Positions 44,854-56,263 are shown, counted from the stretch's first letter. The stretch is 64,000 bases of DNA from Clostridium bornimense (GCF_000577895.1 NZ_HG917868.1:1054001-1118000), one strand, 5' to 3'. Notes: generated by a model not told the origin, from the sequence alone. Numbers and translations are program-made.

Positions 44854-45910
44854 AAAAAAGACCAATGGGGTGTTGCTTTTGTATGAACTAATTAAACTAC
44901 AGCAAAAAATAGTTCCAGAGATTATGTCTGAAATGATAAAAAGATATAATATTCTAAGAGCTATTTATGATAATGAGCCAGTAGGAAGAAGATTAATAGC
45001 AAATGTTCTTCAATTAGGTGAAAGAGTCATAAGAACAGAGGTAGATTTTTTAAAAAGAGCAAACCTTATAGATGTTAATGTTTCTGGAATGACTGTCACC
45101 GATGAAGGAAAAGAAATAATACATAAACTAAAAGAGATAGTTCATGAATTACAGGGATTATCAGAAATTGAAGATCAATTACGCAAAGCTTTAGGTATAA
45201 GAAATGCCATTATAGTATGCGGTGATATGGAGGAAGATGGAAGCCTAATTAATGAAATAGGTAGAACTTCCGCAAACTACTTGAAAAGTGTTGTGAAAAG
45301 TGGTAATGTTGTAGCTGTGACAGGTGGATCAACAGTGAAAGCTTGTATAGACAATGTTCCCAAAATTAACAACCTTAAAGACATTTTAGTTTTACCAGCT
45401 AGAGGTGGTATGGGGAAAGATGTCGCAAGACAAGCAAATACCTTAGCTGCAACTTTGGCAGGTCAATTAAATGGAAAACATAAATTACTTCATGTTCCAG
45501 ATAATTTTAGTGACGAGAAAATTCTAAAGGAAATAAGAAATGAGAGATCAATAAAAGAAGTTTTAGAAAAACTAAAAAGTTGTGATATTTTAATTTTTGG
45601 AATTGGACGAGCTGATGAAATGGGACGTAGAAGAGGACTTTGCGAAGAGTCATTAAATAGTATACTTGAAAAAGGTGCTGTAGGAGAAGCTTTTGGACAT
45701 TACTTTAATAAAGATGGAAAAATAATATTTTCTACACCTACTATAGGATTTAGTACAGAAGATATTTGGAATATAAGTACGCTTATAGCAGTAGCAGGAA
45801 AGAAAAGTAAAGCAGAAGCTATAATTTCTACATTGATTAATAAAAAAAATTCTGTTTTAATAACAGATGAAGGTACAGCAAAAGAAATCTTGAATATTCT
45901 TAATGAATAA
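44846..45910 (+). CDS. cggR: central glycolytic genes regulator, SorC/DeoR type
   Basis: This 354-aa repressor has an N-terminal winged helix (about 1-90, with LQLGERVIRTEVDFL) and a sugar-phosphate-binding domain like those of SorC regulators (NVVAVTGGSTVKACID, LPARGGMGKDVARQAN). In Bacillus, CggR controls the gapA operon in response to fructose-1,6-bisphosphate. It is 87 bases upstream of gapA in the same order as there. The start at ATG 44846 has only a weak AGAG site. A GGGACA repeat overlaps its start. Confidence 0.88.
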   Translation: MGQKKTNGVLLLYELIKLQQKIVPEIMSEMIKRYNILRAIYDNEPVGRRLIANVLQLGERVIRTEVDFLKRANLIDVNVSGMTVTDEGKEIIHKLKEIVHELQGLSEIEDQLRKALGIRNAIIVCGDMEEDGSLINEIGRTSANYLKSVVKSGNVVAVTGGSTVKACIDNVPKINNLKDILVLPARGGMGKDVARQANTLAATLAGQLNGKHKLLHVPDNFSDEKILKEIRNERSIKEVLEKLKSCDILIFGIGRADEMGRRRGLCEESLNSILEKGAVGEAFGHYFNKDGKIIFSTPTIGFSTEDIWNISTLIAVAGKKSKAEAIISTLINKKNSVLITDEGTAKEILNILNE

Positions 45911-45937
45911 TAAGTATACTAAATCTGATGTTAAAAA

Positions 45938-45976
45938 TTATATAGCATAGCTATGTAATTTACATAAATTATATAA
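45938..45976 (+). promoter_or_regulatory. hairpin in the cggR-gapA spacer
   Basis: TTATATA (45938-45944) pairs with TATATAA (45970-45976), and an inner TATGTA-ATT-TACATA stem occupies 45952-45966. AGGAGG for gapA starts 11 bases downstream. Bacillus has an mRNA-processing hairpin at this place, so a similar role is possible; inference only. Confidence 0.35.
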
Positions 45977-45997
45977 GATTTTTTAGGAGGTATTCCA

Positions 45998-46996
45998 ATG
46001 GTAAAGGTAGCAATTAACGGATTCGGAAGAATCGGTAGATTAGCATTAAGATTAATGATTGAAAATCCAGAATTTGATGTAGTGGCAATTAATGACTTAA
46101 CTGACGCTAAGACATTAGCTCACTTATTCAAATATGATTCATCTCAAGGAAGATTCAATGGTGAAATAGAAGTTAAAGAAGGTGCTTTCGTTGTTAACGG
46201 ACATGAAATCAAAGTTACAGCTGAAAGAAACCCAGCAGACTTACCATGGAAAGAATTAGGAGTAGACGTAGTACTAGAATGTACTGGTTTCTTCACTTCA
46301 CAAGAAAAAGCAGGATTACACTTAGAAGCAGGTGCTAAGAAAGTTGTTATTTCAGCTCCAGCTACTGGTGACTTAAAGACTGTTGTATTCAACACTAACA
46401 ACGATATCTTAGATGGTACTGAAACAGTTATTTCAGGTGCTTCATGTACTACTAACTGCTTAGCTCCAATGGCTAAAGTATTAAACGATAAGTTCGGAAT
46501 CGAAAAAGGATTCATGACTACTATCCACGCTTACACTAACGATCAAAACACTTTAGACGGCCCTCACGCTAAAGGTGATTTAAGAAGAGCTAGAGCTGCT
46601 GCAGCTTCTATCGTTCCTAACTCAACTGGTGCTGCTAAAGCAATCGGATTAGTTATCCCTGAATTACAAGGTAAGTTAGATGGAGGAGCTCAAAGAGTTC
46701 CAGTTATCACTGGTTCATTAACTGAATTAGTATGTAACTTAGAAAAGAAAGTAACTGTTGATGAAATCAACGCTGCTATGAAAGCTGCTGCTAATGAATC
46801 ATTCGGATACACTGATGAACCATTAGTTTCTGCAGATATTATCGGAATCACTTACGGTTCATTATTCGATGCTACTCAAACTAAGGTTATGGAAGTTAAC
46901 GGACAACAATTAGTTAAAGTTGCAGCTTGGTACGACAATGAAATGTCATACACTAACCAATTAATCAGAACATTAAAGTATTTTGTTACTAGATAG
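45998..46996 (+). CDS. gapA: glyceraldehyde-3-phosphate dehydrogenase
   Basis: This 332-aa NAD-dependent enzyme makes 1,3-bisphosphoglycerate. The Rossmann start [13 protein letters not shown], active-site SCTTNCLAP, and [12 protein letters not shown] near the end are all present. AGGAGG precedes the ATG. The gene uses many C-ending codons (AAC, ATC, TTC), a mark of strong expression. It is followed by a terminator, so pgk may have its own promoter as well. Confidence 0.97.
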   Translation: MVKVAINGFGRIGRLALRLMIENPEFDVVAINDLTDAKTLAHLFKYDSSQGRFNGEIEVKEGAFVVNGHEIKVTAERNPADLPWKELGVDVVLECTGFFTSQEKAGLHLEAGAKKVVISAPATGDLKTVVFNTNNDILDGTETVISGASCTTNCLAPMAKVLNDKFGIEKGFMTTIHAYTNDQNTLDGPHAKGDLRRARAAAASIVPNSTGAAKAIGLVIPELQGKLDGGAQRVPVITGSLTELVCNLEKKVTVDEINAAMKAAANESFGYTDEPLVSADIIGITYGSLFDATQTKVMEVNGQQLVKVAAWYDNEMSYTNQLIRTLKYFVTR

Positions 46997-47022
46997 TATT
47001 TAATACTTAAGTATAAGTTTAT

Positions 47023-47066
47023 AAGGTCTGGTTTTGTAGTTACGGCTATAAGCCAGACCTTTTTTA
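47023..47066 (+). terminator. intrinsic terminator after gapA
   Basis: AAGGTCTGG pairs with CCAGACCTT across a 21-base loop and is followed by TTTTT. Confidence 0.85.
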
Positions 47067-47138
47067 AAAAAAGAAAAATTTATTAGGCTATTTCTAGTCT
47101 TATTTGAAATAAAAATATTTTGAAGAGGTGCTTTTATT

Positions 47139-48341
47139 ATGATGAAATTCAATAAAAAGAGCGTTGAAGACATCAAAGATCAAGTTGCTGGTAAAAGAGT
47201 ACTAGTAAGATGTGACTTCAATGTACCATTAAAAGATGGTGTTATTACTGATGAAAATAGATTAGTTGGAGCTATGCCAACAATAAAGACTTTAGTTGAT
47301 AATGGAGCTAAGGTTATCCTTTGCTCACACCTTGGAAAAGCTAAAGGACCAGATGCTACTAAAACTTTAGCACCAGTTGCTAAGAGATTATCAGAAATGC
47401 TTGGAAAAGAAGTTGTTTTCGCTGCTGATGATGTAGTAGTTGGAGAAAACGCTAAAAAAGCTGTTGCTGAAATGAAAGACGGAGACGTTGTTTTATTAGA
47501 AAACACTAGATTCAGACCAGAAGAAGGTAAATGTGAAGATTCATTCTCAAAAGATTTAGCTTCTTTAGCAGATATCTATGTTAATGATGCTTTTGGTACT
47601 GCTCACAGAGCTCACTGCTCAACTGTAGGAGTAACTAAATTCGTTGACACTGCTGTTTGTGGATACTTAATCCAAAAAGAATTAAAATTCTTAGGTGAAG
47701 CTGTTGAAAATCCAGTTAAACCTTTCGTTGCTATCTTAGGTGGAGCTAAAGTTTCAGATAAGATTGCTGTTATCAACAATCTTTTAGATAAAGTTGATAC
47801 AATCATCATCGGTGGTGGTATGGCTTATACTTTCTTAAAAGCTCAAGGTTACACAATCGGTTCTTCATTATGTGAAGAAGATAGAATGGATTATGCTCTA
47901 GACATGATCAAGAAAGCAGAAGAAAAGGGAGTTAAATTCTTATTACCAGTAGATCACGTTTGCGGTAAAGAATTTAACGAAAATACTGAAGTATTAACTA
48001 CTGAAGATCAAAATATTCCAGAAGGATGGATGGGATTAGATATCGGACCTAAATCTGGTAAATTATTTGCTGATGCAGTTAAGAACGCTAAGACTGTTAT
48101 CTGGAATGGACCAATGGGAGTTTCTGAATGGAAGAACTTTGCAGGTGGTACTGTAGCTGTTGCAGAATCAATGGCACAAAGTGATGCTACTACTATAATC
48201 GGTGGTGGAGATTCAGCTGCTGCTGTTAACAATTTAGGATTCGGAGACAAGATGAGCCACATTTCAACTGGTGGTGGAGCATCATTAGAATTCTTAGAAG
48301 GTAAAGAATTACCAGGAATCGTTGCATTAAACGACAAATAG
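47139..48341 (+). CDS. pgk: phosphoglycerate kinase
   Basis: This 400-aa enzyme makes ATP from 1,3-bisphosphoglycerate. Characteristic stretches are [39 protein letters not shown], and [24 protein letters not shown] lies 8 bases before the ATG at 47139; the second ATG at 47142 is also in frame. Highly biased codon use is the same as in gapA. Confidence 0.97.
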   Translation: MMKFNKKSVEDIKDQVAGKRVLVRCDFNVPLKDGVITDENRLVGAMPTIKTLVDNGAKVILCSHLGKAKGPDATKTLAPVAKRLSEMLGKEVVFAADDVVVGENAKKAVAEMKDGDVVLLENTRFRPEEGKCEDSFSKDLASLADIYVNDAFGTAHRAHCSTVGVTKFVDTAVCGYLIQKELKFLGEAVENPVKPFVAILGGAKVSDKIAVINNLLDKVDTIIIGGGMAYTFLKAQGYTIGSSLCEEDRMDYALDMIKKAEEKGVKFLLPVDHVCGKEFNENTEVLTTEDQNIPEGWMGLDIGPKSGKLFADAVKNAKTVIWNGPMGVSEWKNFAGGTVAVAESMAQSDATTIIGGGDSAAAVNNLGFGDKMSHISTGGGASLEFLEGKELPGIVALNDK

Positions 48342-48352
48342 TAATTTAGCTT

Positions 48353-48378
48353 TTCAAGGAGGATTTTTCCTCCTTGAA
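48353..48378 (+). terminator. hairpin between pgk and tpiA
   Basis: TTCAAGGAGGA (48353-48363) pairs with TCCTCCTTGAA (48368-48378). There is no T-run after it, so it may be a processing or stabilising hairpin instead of a terminator. Confidence 0.5.
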
Positions 48379-48412
48379 GATAAAATAATAAGATTTTAAG
48401 GAAGTGTTTTTA

Positions 48413-49165
48413 ATGAGAAAGCCAATAATCGCTGGAAACTGGAAAATGCACATGACTGTAGATGAAACAGTTAATTATATAAATGAATTTAAACCATTAG
48501 TAGAAGGAGCAAACTGTGATGTAGTACTTTGCGTACCTTTTACATCTTTAGATGCTGCTGTTAAAGCTGCTAAAGGAAGCAATGTTAAAATCGGTGCTGA
48601 AAACATGCACTTTGAAGAAAAAGGTGCTTTCACTGGAGAAATAGCTCCAACTATGTTAACTGCTCTTGGAGTAGAATATGTTGTTATCGGACACAGTGAA
48701 AGAAGACAATATTTCAATGAAACTGATGAAGCTTGCAACAAGAAAGTTAAAAAAGCTTTAGAACATAACTTAGTACCAATTCTTTGCTGTGGTGAATCTT
48801 TAGAACAAAGAGAATCAGGTGTTACAGATGAAGTAAACAGCAAACAAGTTAAAGCTGCTTTTGAAGGTGTTTCTGCTGAAGATGCAGTTAAAGTTGTTGT
48901 TGCTTACGAACCAATCTGGGCTATCGGAACTGGTAAAACAGCTACTGATGATCAAGCAAATGAAACAATCATGGCTATAAGAGCTACTTTAGCTGATGTA
49001 TATGGAAAAGAAGTTGCTGATAAGATCAGAATTCAATACGGTGGATCAGTTAAGCCAGCTACAATTAAAGCTCAAATGGCTAAGAGTGACATTGATGGTG
49101 CATTAGTTGGAGGAGCTTCATTAGTTCCTGCTGATTTTGCACAAATCGTTAACTTTGATAAATAG
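48413..49165 (+). CDS. tpiA: triosephosphate isomerase
   Basis: This 250-aa barrel enzyme interconverts dihydroxyacetone phosphate and glyceraldehyde 3-phosphate. Catalytic residues are visible in GNWKM (Lys), GHSERRQYF (His) and [11 protein letters not shown] (Glu), with GGSVKP near the end. The ATG at 48413 follows AAGGAAG; an in-frame GTG at 48404 lies within that site. Biased codon use like gapA. Two hairpins follow before gpmI. Confidence 0.97.
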   Translation: MRKPIIAGNWKMHMTVDETVNYINEFKPLVEGANCDVVLCVPFTSLDAAVKAAKGSNVKIGAENMHFEEKGAFTGEIAPTMLTALGVEYVVIGHSERRQYFNETDEACNKKVKKALEHNLVPILCCGESLEQRESGVTDEVNSKQVKAAFEGVSAEDAVKVVVAYEPIWAIGTGKTATDDQANETIMAIRATLADVYGKEVADKIRIQYGGSVKPATIKAQMAKSDIDGALVGGASLVPADFAQIVNFDK

Positions 49166-49173
49166 TATTGATA

Positions 49174-49229
49174 GTTAGCAGCCCAAAGTTAGTAGTTAGC
49201 AGTTTTGCTGACTACTAGCTGATGCTAAC
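49174..49229. repeat. long imperfect inverted repeat downstream of tpiA
   Basis: GTTAGCA (49174-49180) pairs with TGCTAAC (49223-49229), and GTTAGTAGTTAGCA pairs with TGCTGACTACTAG around a short loop. It is built of GTTAG/TTAGTAG units, a low-complexity repeat type, with no coding frame. Confidence 0.7.
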
Positions 49230-49240
49230 AAAGTATTGAT

Positions 49241-49284
49241 AAATAAAAATGGATAATTAGTGACTTAATTATCGATTTTTATTT
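49241..49284. terminator. bidirectional-type hairpin before gpmI
   Basis: AATAAAAATGGATAATTA pairs with TTAATTATCGATTTTTATT. T-runs on both arms make it a possible terminator in either direction. Confidence 0.65.
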
Positions 49285-49352
49285 ATTAAAAGAAATGAGA
49301 GTACTAGATAGTTTCATTTCTAAAAATTTATTATTTTTAGGGAGGCATAATT

Positions 49353-50873
49353 ATGGCAAAGAAACCTACTTTACTTGCTATTTTAGATGGATTTGGATTG
49401 ACTAATCATGTGGAAGGAAATGCTGTAGCTGCAGCTAATACTCCAAATATTGATAAATACGTAGAAATGTACCCACACACACAAATAGGAGCATCAGGAA
49501 TGGCTGTTGGTCTTCCAGATGGACAAATGGGTAACTCAGAAGTTGGGCATTTAAATATTGGTGCAGGAAGAATAGTATATCAATCATTAACTAAGATTAC
49601 TAAATCAATTAATGATGGAGATTTCTTTACAAATCCAGCTTTGGTTAAAGCTGTTAATAATGTAAAAGAAAATGGTGGAGCTTTACACTTAATGGGTCTT
49701 CTATCACCAGGTGGAGTTCACTCTCATATTGATCATCTTAAGGGATTAATAGATCTTGCAAAGAAAAATGACATAAAAGAAGTTTATATTCATGGTTTCC
49801 TAGATGGTAGAGATGTTGCACCATCATCGGCTCTTGAATATATTGCAGAAATAGAAAACTACATGAATGAAGTAGGTGTTGGTAAGATAGCTACTTTATC
49901 AGGAAGATACTATGCAATGGATAGAGATAACAGATGGGAAAGAGTAGAATTAGCATATAATGCTATGGTTCTTGGAGAAGGTGAAACTGCAACTTCTGCT
50001 GTAGAAGCTGTAGAAAAATCTTATCATGATAATAAAACTGATGAGTTTGTATTACCAACAGTAATTGATAAAGCTGGAGCAATTAAGAATGGTGATTCAG
50101 TTATATTCTTCAACTTTAGACCAGATAGAGCAAGAGAAATAACTAGAGCTATCAATGATAGACAATTCGATGGATTCAAGAGAAATACTTTAAATTTAGT
50201 ATTTGTAACAATGACTGAATATGATTCAACTCTAGAAGGTGTTGAAGTTGCTTTTGGTCCTGAAGTTTTAACAAATACTTTAGGAGAATTCTTAGCTAAA
50301 AATGGATTAAACCAATTAAGAATTGCAGAAACTGAAAAATATGCTCACGTTACTTTCTTCTTCAATGGTGGTGTAGAAGAACCAAATGCAAACGAAGATA
50401 GACAAATCGTTGCTTCACCAAAGGTTGCAACTTATGATCTTAAGCCAGAAATGAGTGCTTATGAATTAACTGAAACTTTAGTTGGAAAAATTAATGAAGA
50501 TAAGTACGATGTTATTATTCTAAACTTTGCTAACCCAGATATGGTTGGACATACTGGAGTGTTTGATGCAGCTAAGAAAGCAGTTGAAGCTGTTGATGAA
50601 TGTTTAGGTAAAGTTGTAGATGCAGTTCTTGCAAAAGAAGGTAGAGTATTTGTAACAGCTGACCACGGTAATGCTGAACAAATGATTGATTACTCTACTG
50701 GTAAAGCTATGACAGCTCATACTACAGGACCAGTACCATTCATATATATTGCAAAGGATGCTAAGCCTTTAAGAGAAGGTGGAAAGCTTGCAGATATAGC
50801 TCCAACAATGATTGAAGCAATGGGACTTGAAAAACCAGTAGAAATGACTGGAGAAAGCTTAATAGCTAAATAG
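49353..50873 (+). CDS. gpmI: 2,3-bisphosphoglycerate-independent phosphoglycerate mutase
   Basis: This 506-aa metalloenzyme of the alkaline-phosphatase superfamily converts 3- to 2-phosphoglycerate. The nucleophile serine lies in [27 protein letters not shown] is the metal start, and [13 protein letters not shown] and [10 protein letters not shown] carry further ligands. GGGAGG precedes the ATG. It is followed by a strong terminator and repeat copy D. Confidence 0.96.
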   Translation: MAKKPTLLAILDGFGLTNHVEGNAVAAANTPNIDKYVEMYPHTQIGASGMAVGLPDGQMGNSEVGHLNIGAGRIVYQSLTKITKSINDGDFFTNPALVKAVNNVKENGGALHLMGLLSPGGVHSHIDHLKGLIDLAKKNDIKEVYIHGFLDGRDVAPSSALEYIAEIENYMNEVGVGKIATLSGRYYAMDRDNRWERVELAYNAMVLGEGETATSAVEAVEKSYHDNKTDEFVLPTVIDKAGAIKNGDSVIFFNFRPDRAREITRAINDRQFDGFKRNTLNLVFVTMTEYDSTLEGVEVAFGPEVLTNTLGEFLAKNGLNQLRIAETEKYAHVTFFFNGGVEEPNANEDRQIVASPKVATYDLKPEMSAYELTETLVGKINEDKYDVIILNFANPDMVGHTGVFDAAKKAVEAVDECLGKVVDAVLAKEGRVFVTADHGNAEQMIDYSTGKAMTAHTTGPVPFIYIAKDAKPLREGGKLADIAPTMIEAMGLEKPVEMTGESLIAK

Positions 50874-50896
50874 ATTATTGATAAATAAAGTTATAA

Positions 50897-50932
50897 AAAG
50901 CTGTTGCACGAAGAGTGTAGCAGCTTTTTTTA
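50897..50932 (+). terminator. intrinsic terminator after gpmI
   Basis: AAAGCTGTTGCAC-GAAGA-GTGTAGCAGCTTT, a 13-bp stem with two G-T pairs, is followed by T-rich sequence. Confidence 0.9.
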
Positions 50933-50939
50933 CTTTATC

Positions 50940-51078
50940 AGGTCACAAGTATGAGGGTACAAGGCACAGGTATGGATGAAATTCCTGCGGAATTTCTCAA
51001 GTTTTAAGTGTTAAGTTGAATGTTATAAGTCATACTAGGGAGCTTACCTATGACCTGTGTATTCTAACTTGTGCCATG
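50940..51078 (+). repeat. dispersed intergenic repeat element, copy D (shortened)
   Basis: This copy has the left end (GGTCACAAG, GTACAAGGCACAGG), the palindrome GAAATTCCTGCGGAATTTC (50980-50998), and the right end (CCTGTGTATTC, CTTGTGCCATG), but most of the middle found in A and B is missing. It is in the same orientation as A. It abuts a weaker look-alike hairpin (AGAACTAACGC...) near 51085 that reaches into the next gene's end. Confidence 0.75.
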
Positions 51079-51105
51079 ATAAAAAGAACTAACGCTAAAA
51101 AATTT

Positions 51106-51783
51106 TCATTTGTTAATGCTACAGACTGTTTTTTGATTATCTAATTTGTTTATAAAGTCATCAAGTACTAATTTATAAGGATCATTTTTTTTAAAATCTA
51201 GATTAAGGTTATATCTTAAGAAATGATGTTTAAGTACAAGGCAATTATCAAGTTGTTTAGATTTAATAAGTTTATATTTGTTATAAATTTTATGTAGTGG
51301 AATTATAAAACCATGAGTTATTTTTATATCATTATTATAAGTATCAACTATTATTGATTTAGGATAATAAAATTCATAAATAACGATAAGGATAAATAAT
51401 ATAAAAGCAATTATCTCAAATATTTTTATATTATTTTGACGAAATAAAAATTCATACATACTATTGATAGATGGCAAAAATAAAAGTGGATATATGATAC
51501 CAATGTTATCTGTTCTAAAAAATATATGTTTTTTAGGATTATTTTTATGGATATTCGATATAAAAGAATCTAAGAAGCATCGATAACCTATTTTTATCTT
51601 ACCAATATAGAATCTATAAACTTCATTTTTATATAAAAAAATCAGTTGATTTTTACTATCAATATATATACCTTTTATTTCTGAAATCATAAAATTTTTA
51701 AATTTTCTAAATACCTTTATTTTAAACTCTTCATCTGTTATGATTATGAAATCTTTATCACTATAGTTAGGTATTTTTATCAT
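51106..51783 (-). CDS. membrane protein of unknown function, paralogue 1
   Basis: This 225-aa protein has a beta-rich N-terminal region, two membrane helices at about 95-150, and a C-terminal beta-rich region. GAGGGGG precedes the ATG. It resembles the gene at 52832-53476 along its whole length: MISEIKGIYIDSKNQLIFLY against VFEIKDIQCMYISNTSKLII, and YIGKIKIGYRCFLDSFI against FIGDIKDKYKPALDEFI. No known domain is seen. The pair flanks a kinase-like gene. Confidence 0.55.
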   Translation of the reverse strand: MIKIPNYSDKDFIIITDEEFKIKVFRKFKNFMISEIKGIYIDSKNQLIFLYKNEVYRFYIGKIKIGYRCFLDSFISNIHKNNPKKHIFFRTDNIGIIYPLLFLPSINSMYEFLFRQNNIKIFEIIAFILFILIVIYEFYYPKSIIVDTYNNDIKITHGFIIPLHKIYNKYKLIKSKQLDNCLVLKHHFLRYNLNLDFKKNDPYKLVLDDFINKLDNQKTVCSINK

Positions 51784-51895
51784 AAGAACCCCCTCTCTTT
51801 TACATATATTTAATATAATAGCATAATTTATAAGGTGTGTAACAGAACTTATAAATTAATAATATAATATAGTAAAAATATAATGGGATGGTATT

Positions 51896-52507
51896 ATGAA
51901 GGGTGGATTTTGTTATTGTCCAGATTTTGATGAAGAAATGGAAGAAATATTTAAAGAAGCTGAATTTCTTGGAGAAGGTAACAATGGTATAGTTTATGAA
52001 ATTCCTGGCAATAAAGTACTTAAAATATTTAAAGAAAATAAAGTATGTGAAGATGAAAAATCAATTTTACTTAAAACACAAAAATCTAAAAACTTTCCTA
52101 AAATCTATAAACATGGTAAGTATTATATTTTAAGAGAAAAAATCGAAGGGATACGGTTAGATGATTATATAGAAAGACATGGTATGAGCTTTCAGTTGGC
52201 AAAAACTTTATATCGCTTATTAAAGGAATTTGAAAAACTTAAATTTACAAAGAGAGATATAAGATGTAAAGATTTGTATTTAATTAACGCTAAACATATA
52301 AGAGTAATAGACCCTAAAAAATCTTATACAAGAAAAGTAGATTATCCTAGGCATCTTATGAAAGGATTAAGAAGAAAAGGGGTATTAGATGAGTTTTTAG
52401 GATATATAGAGATTATAGATAGAAAGAAAGCTAGAGAGTGGAGAAAAAAGATAAATATATATTTTCAAGAATTGGATAATAAGAAAAAAGATAATTATTT
52501 TGAATAG
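51896..52507 (+). CDS. protein-kinase-like protein
   Basis: This 203-aa protein has a small kinase fold: glycine loop FLGEGNNGIVYEI, Lys in NKVLKIFKE, catalytic-like KRDIRCKDLYL, and IDPKK in the place of DFG. The residues are close to RIO/APH-type small kinases. It has no membrane segment. Because the DFG is DPK, activity cannot be assured. It starts MKGGFCYCP, with an uncertain site (GGGATGG). It lies between two paralogous membrane proteins, both on the opposite strand. Confidence 0.6.
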   Translation: MKGGFCYCPDFDEEMEEIFKEAEFLGEGNNGIVYEIPGNKVLKIFKENKVCEDEKSILLKTQKSKNFPKIYKHGKYYILREKIEGIRLDDYIERHGMSFQLAKTLYRLLKEFEKLKFTKRDIRCKDLYLINAKHIRVIDPKKSYTRKVDYPRHLMKGLRRKGVLDEFLGYIEIIDRKKAREWRKKINIYFQELDNKKKDNYFE

Positions 52508-52530
52508 TTATTAGATAAATCTATGTTAAG

Positions 52531-52830
52531 CAGTGCACAGTAAAGGATATTTTTCCCTAAGGGGAAAAATTAAAGTTCTGCGGACAGAAATTGTAGTTTG
52601 AGATAGGCAATTAAAATTAGCATTTTTATATTGCAATAATGTATTGGTACATTAAGTATGATACATGAAAGCAAAGCTTTCATTATCTTCTGAAAAGACT
52701 ATATTAAAAGCTAAATTAATGCCACTCTCTTGGTTTTATTAAAAAGTATTGTTAACATACTTACAATTTAAGAAATTCCGCAGGAATTTCCACCACAACT
52801 GTGCACTGTGCATTGAAAACTGTGCACTGC
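52531..52830 (-). repeat. dispersed intergenic repeat element, copy E (GTGCAC type)
   Basis: This copy begins CAGTGCACAG, has a TTTTTCC/GGGGAAAAA hairpin, TCTGCGGACAG, ATGAAAGCAAAGCTTTCAT, then AAGAAATTCCGCAGGAATTTC and ACTGTGCACTGTGCA at the right. It has the same module order as copy C but GTGCACTG units instead of GGCACAGG. It ends one base before the stop codon of the next minus-strand gene. It fills the gap 52508-52831 between convergent genes. Confidence 0.8.
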
Positions 52831-52831
52831 C

Positions 52832-53476
52832 TTAAGAATGATTTGTAATAAATTTGGACATTTTATTTACGTAATGTTTTGGTCCTATAGCATTAGATTT
52901 AAGTTTGAATTTTCTTTTACCAATAACAAGTTTAAAATTTAAAGGGGAAGTAGAAATAATTTCAATTTTGAAATCTAATGTAGTAGTAGCATGTTTTTTA
53001 GAAAAACTATTTGATAAAGTAACTTCTCCTTTTGTTAAATCAAAAAGAAATAATGTTTTTAAGAAATATGTAGAATATACTAAAAATGCGACAAATACTC
53101 CTAAAGCAAAAAGTGTAGGGATAATTGGAGACATATTATTAAATATAAGTAATGGAATAACTGCGATTATTGGAGCAAAATTTAGTATTGCTGGAGTTGG
53201 ATTTGAAAATATTAAGTGATTATTACCTGGTCTATTATTAACAGAATCAATAAATTCATCTAGTGCTGGCTTGTACTTATCTTTAATATCACCAATAAAG
53301 TATTCAAATATATTTCCTTTATAATATATAATTAATTTTGAAGTGTTGCTGATGTACATACATTGTATATCTTTAATTTCAAAAACACTCATTTTTTTTA
53401 CGCCTCTAATTTTGAATTTAGTATCATTTATTTCTATTATAGGCAGGTTTTTTCTAGTAAAAAGTTCTTTATTCAT
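52832..53476 (-). CDS. membrane protein of unknown function, paralogue 2
   Basis: This 214-aa protein shares its whole plan with the gene at 51106-51783: beta-rich N-terminus, two membrane helices (about 105-155) and beta-rich C-terminus. The ATG at 53476 follows GGAGG; the longer frame from 53515 lacks a site. Its stop lies just beyond repeat copy E. The paralogues could sense or bind something at the membrane, but nothing in the sequence identifies it. Confidence 0.55.
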   Translation of the reverse strand: MNKELFTRKNLPIIEINDTKFKIRGVKKMSVFEIKDIQCMYISNTSKLIIYYKGNIFEYFIGDIKDKYKPALDEFIDSVNNRPGNNHLIFSNPTPAILNFAPIIAVIPLLIFNNMSPIIPTLFALGVFVAFLVYSTYFLKTLFLFDLTKGEVTLSNSFSKKHATTTLDFKIEIISTSPLNFKLVIGKRKFKLKSNAIGPKHYVNKMSKFITNHS

Positions 53477-53687
53477 AGTATCCTCCAAAATGTTTTCTCT
53501 ATAAAATATTAACATAAATTTATTTAATATGTAAACGACTTTAAGGTTGTAAAAGTAACATAATATATTAATAAATCATTAATATTATGAATAAGTATTT
53601 AATAATGTAAATAATATTAATGATTATTGGAGATATTAATAATTGTTAATAGTAAGTCAATAAAATGTTTACAAAATTGTTTCTTAA

Positions 53688-55013
<1,326 letters not shown>

Positions 55014-55014
55014 A

Positions 55015-55056
55015 AATATCCCCAATCTAGCTTTTATGTTAGATTGGGGATATTTA
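55015..55056 (+). terminator. intrinsic terminator after eno
   Basis: AATATCCCCAATCTA and TAGATTGGGGATATT form a perfect 15-bp stem; TTT follows. Confidence 0.8.
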
Positions 55057-55086
55057 AGGTACTAGAGATAAAGGGGAAGTAAAAAT

Positions 55087-56196
55087 ATGAAGGTTATTAT
55101 ACTATCTGCTTCTATAGGTGGTGGACATATGAGTGCATCCAATGCATTAAAATCATATTTACTAGATAATTCTAAAGGTATAGAAGTTGAGGTAATAGAC
55201 ACTTTAAAATATATTAATCCATTACTTAATAAATTGATTGTTAATGGATATGTTTTTTTAGTCAAAAAATTATCATGGGTCTATGAAAAGATATATGATA
55301 TTACTGATGAAGAAAATGTGTTTTCTTTATTAGTTGAAGCAATTGAAAAATTATTTAGCAATAAACTTTTAAAATTAATAAATAATAAAGAAATAGATAT
55401 AATTATAACCACCCATCCTTTTGCAGAAGAAATGGTTTCTGTATTAAAAGAAAGAGGAAAAATTAAAGTAAAACATATATGTATAATGACAGATTATTCA
55501 CCACATAATTCATGGATAAATAATAATGTAGATCACTATATTGTATCCAATGAAGCGATGAAAATAAAGATGATTGAAAGAGGAATTGAAGATAAAAAAG
55601 TGCATGCATATGGAATTCCTATAGACAATAAATTTTTGAGGGACATAGACAAGATAAATGTATTAAATTCAGAAGGATTAGATCCCAATATCACTACTGT
55701 ATTATTAATGGGAGGGAGTTTTGGAGTAAAAAATATAATAGATATATATAGGGAAATTTCCACCATAGAAATTGAATTTCAGGTAATTGTTATTGTTGGA
55801 AATAATAGAAGCTTGTATAGAGATATGCAAAAAGAAATAATGAATAGTAGTAAGAAAACTAAACTTATAGGATTTACAAGTGAAGTAGATAAGTATATGA
55901 AGGTGTCAGATATATTAATAACAAAGCCAGGAGGATTAACAGTTACAGAAGCTTTAGTTTCTAATATTCCAATGATTATATTTGATGCTATACCTGGTCA
56001 AGAAGAGGAAAATTCAAAGTTTTTAATAGAAAATGATGTGGCCGTAAGTATAGGTAATGGGATAAGGTGTAGCACAAGCATAGAAGAATTATTAAAAAAT
56101 GAAAAAAGAATTTTAGGAATGAAAGAAAAATGTAAAAATATTAGTAAACCTTTTGTTAATAAGAATATTTTGAACTTAATAAATAATGAAATATAA
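55087..56196 (+). CDS. UgtP-like diacylglycerol glucosyltransferase
   Basis: This 369-aa glycosyltransferase resembles MGDG synthase/UgtP: it starts MKVIILSASIGGGHMSASNA, has TTHPFAEEM and HICIMTDYSPHNSWI in the N-terminal domain, and in the C-terminal domain TKPGGLTVTEAL and PGQEEENSKFL, the nucleotide-sugar site. Such enzymes put one or more glucose or galactose units on diacylglycerol at the membrane. GGGAAG precedes the ATG. No partner is adjacent, but plsC and a lipid kinase occur elsewhere in the window. Confidence 0.85.
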   Translation: MKVIILSASIGGGHMSASNALKSYLLDNSKGIEVEVIDTLKYINPLLNKLIVNGYVFLVKKLSWVYEKIYDITDEENVFSLLVEAIEKLFSNKLLKLINNKEIDIIITTHPFAEEMVSVLKERGKIKVKHICIMTDYSPHNSWINNNVDHYIVSNEAMKIKMIERGIEDKKVHAYGIPIDNKFLRDIDKINVLNSEGLDPNITTVLLMGGSFGVKNIIDIYREISTIEIEFQVIVIVGNNRSLYRDMQKEIMNSSKKTKLIGFTSEVDKYMKVSDILITKPGGLTVTEALVSNIPMIIFDAIPGQEEENSKFLIENDVAVSIGNGIRCSTSIEELLKNEKRILGMKEKCKNISKPFVNKNILNLINNEI

Positions 56197-56263
56197 TATA
56201 GTTAATTTATTTAGGCAATTAAACAATAGTATTTTTATAAGGAAAGAGATAAGTTGTGAAAGT

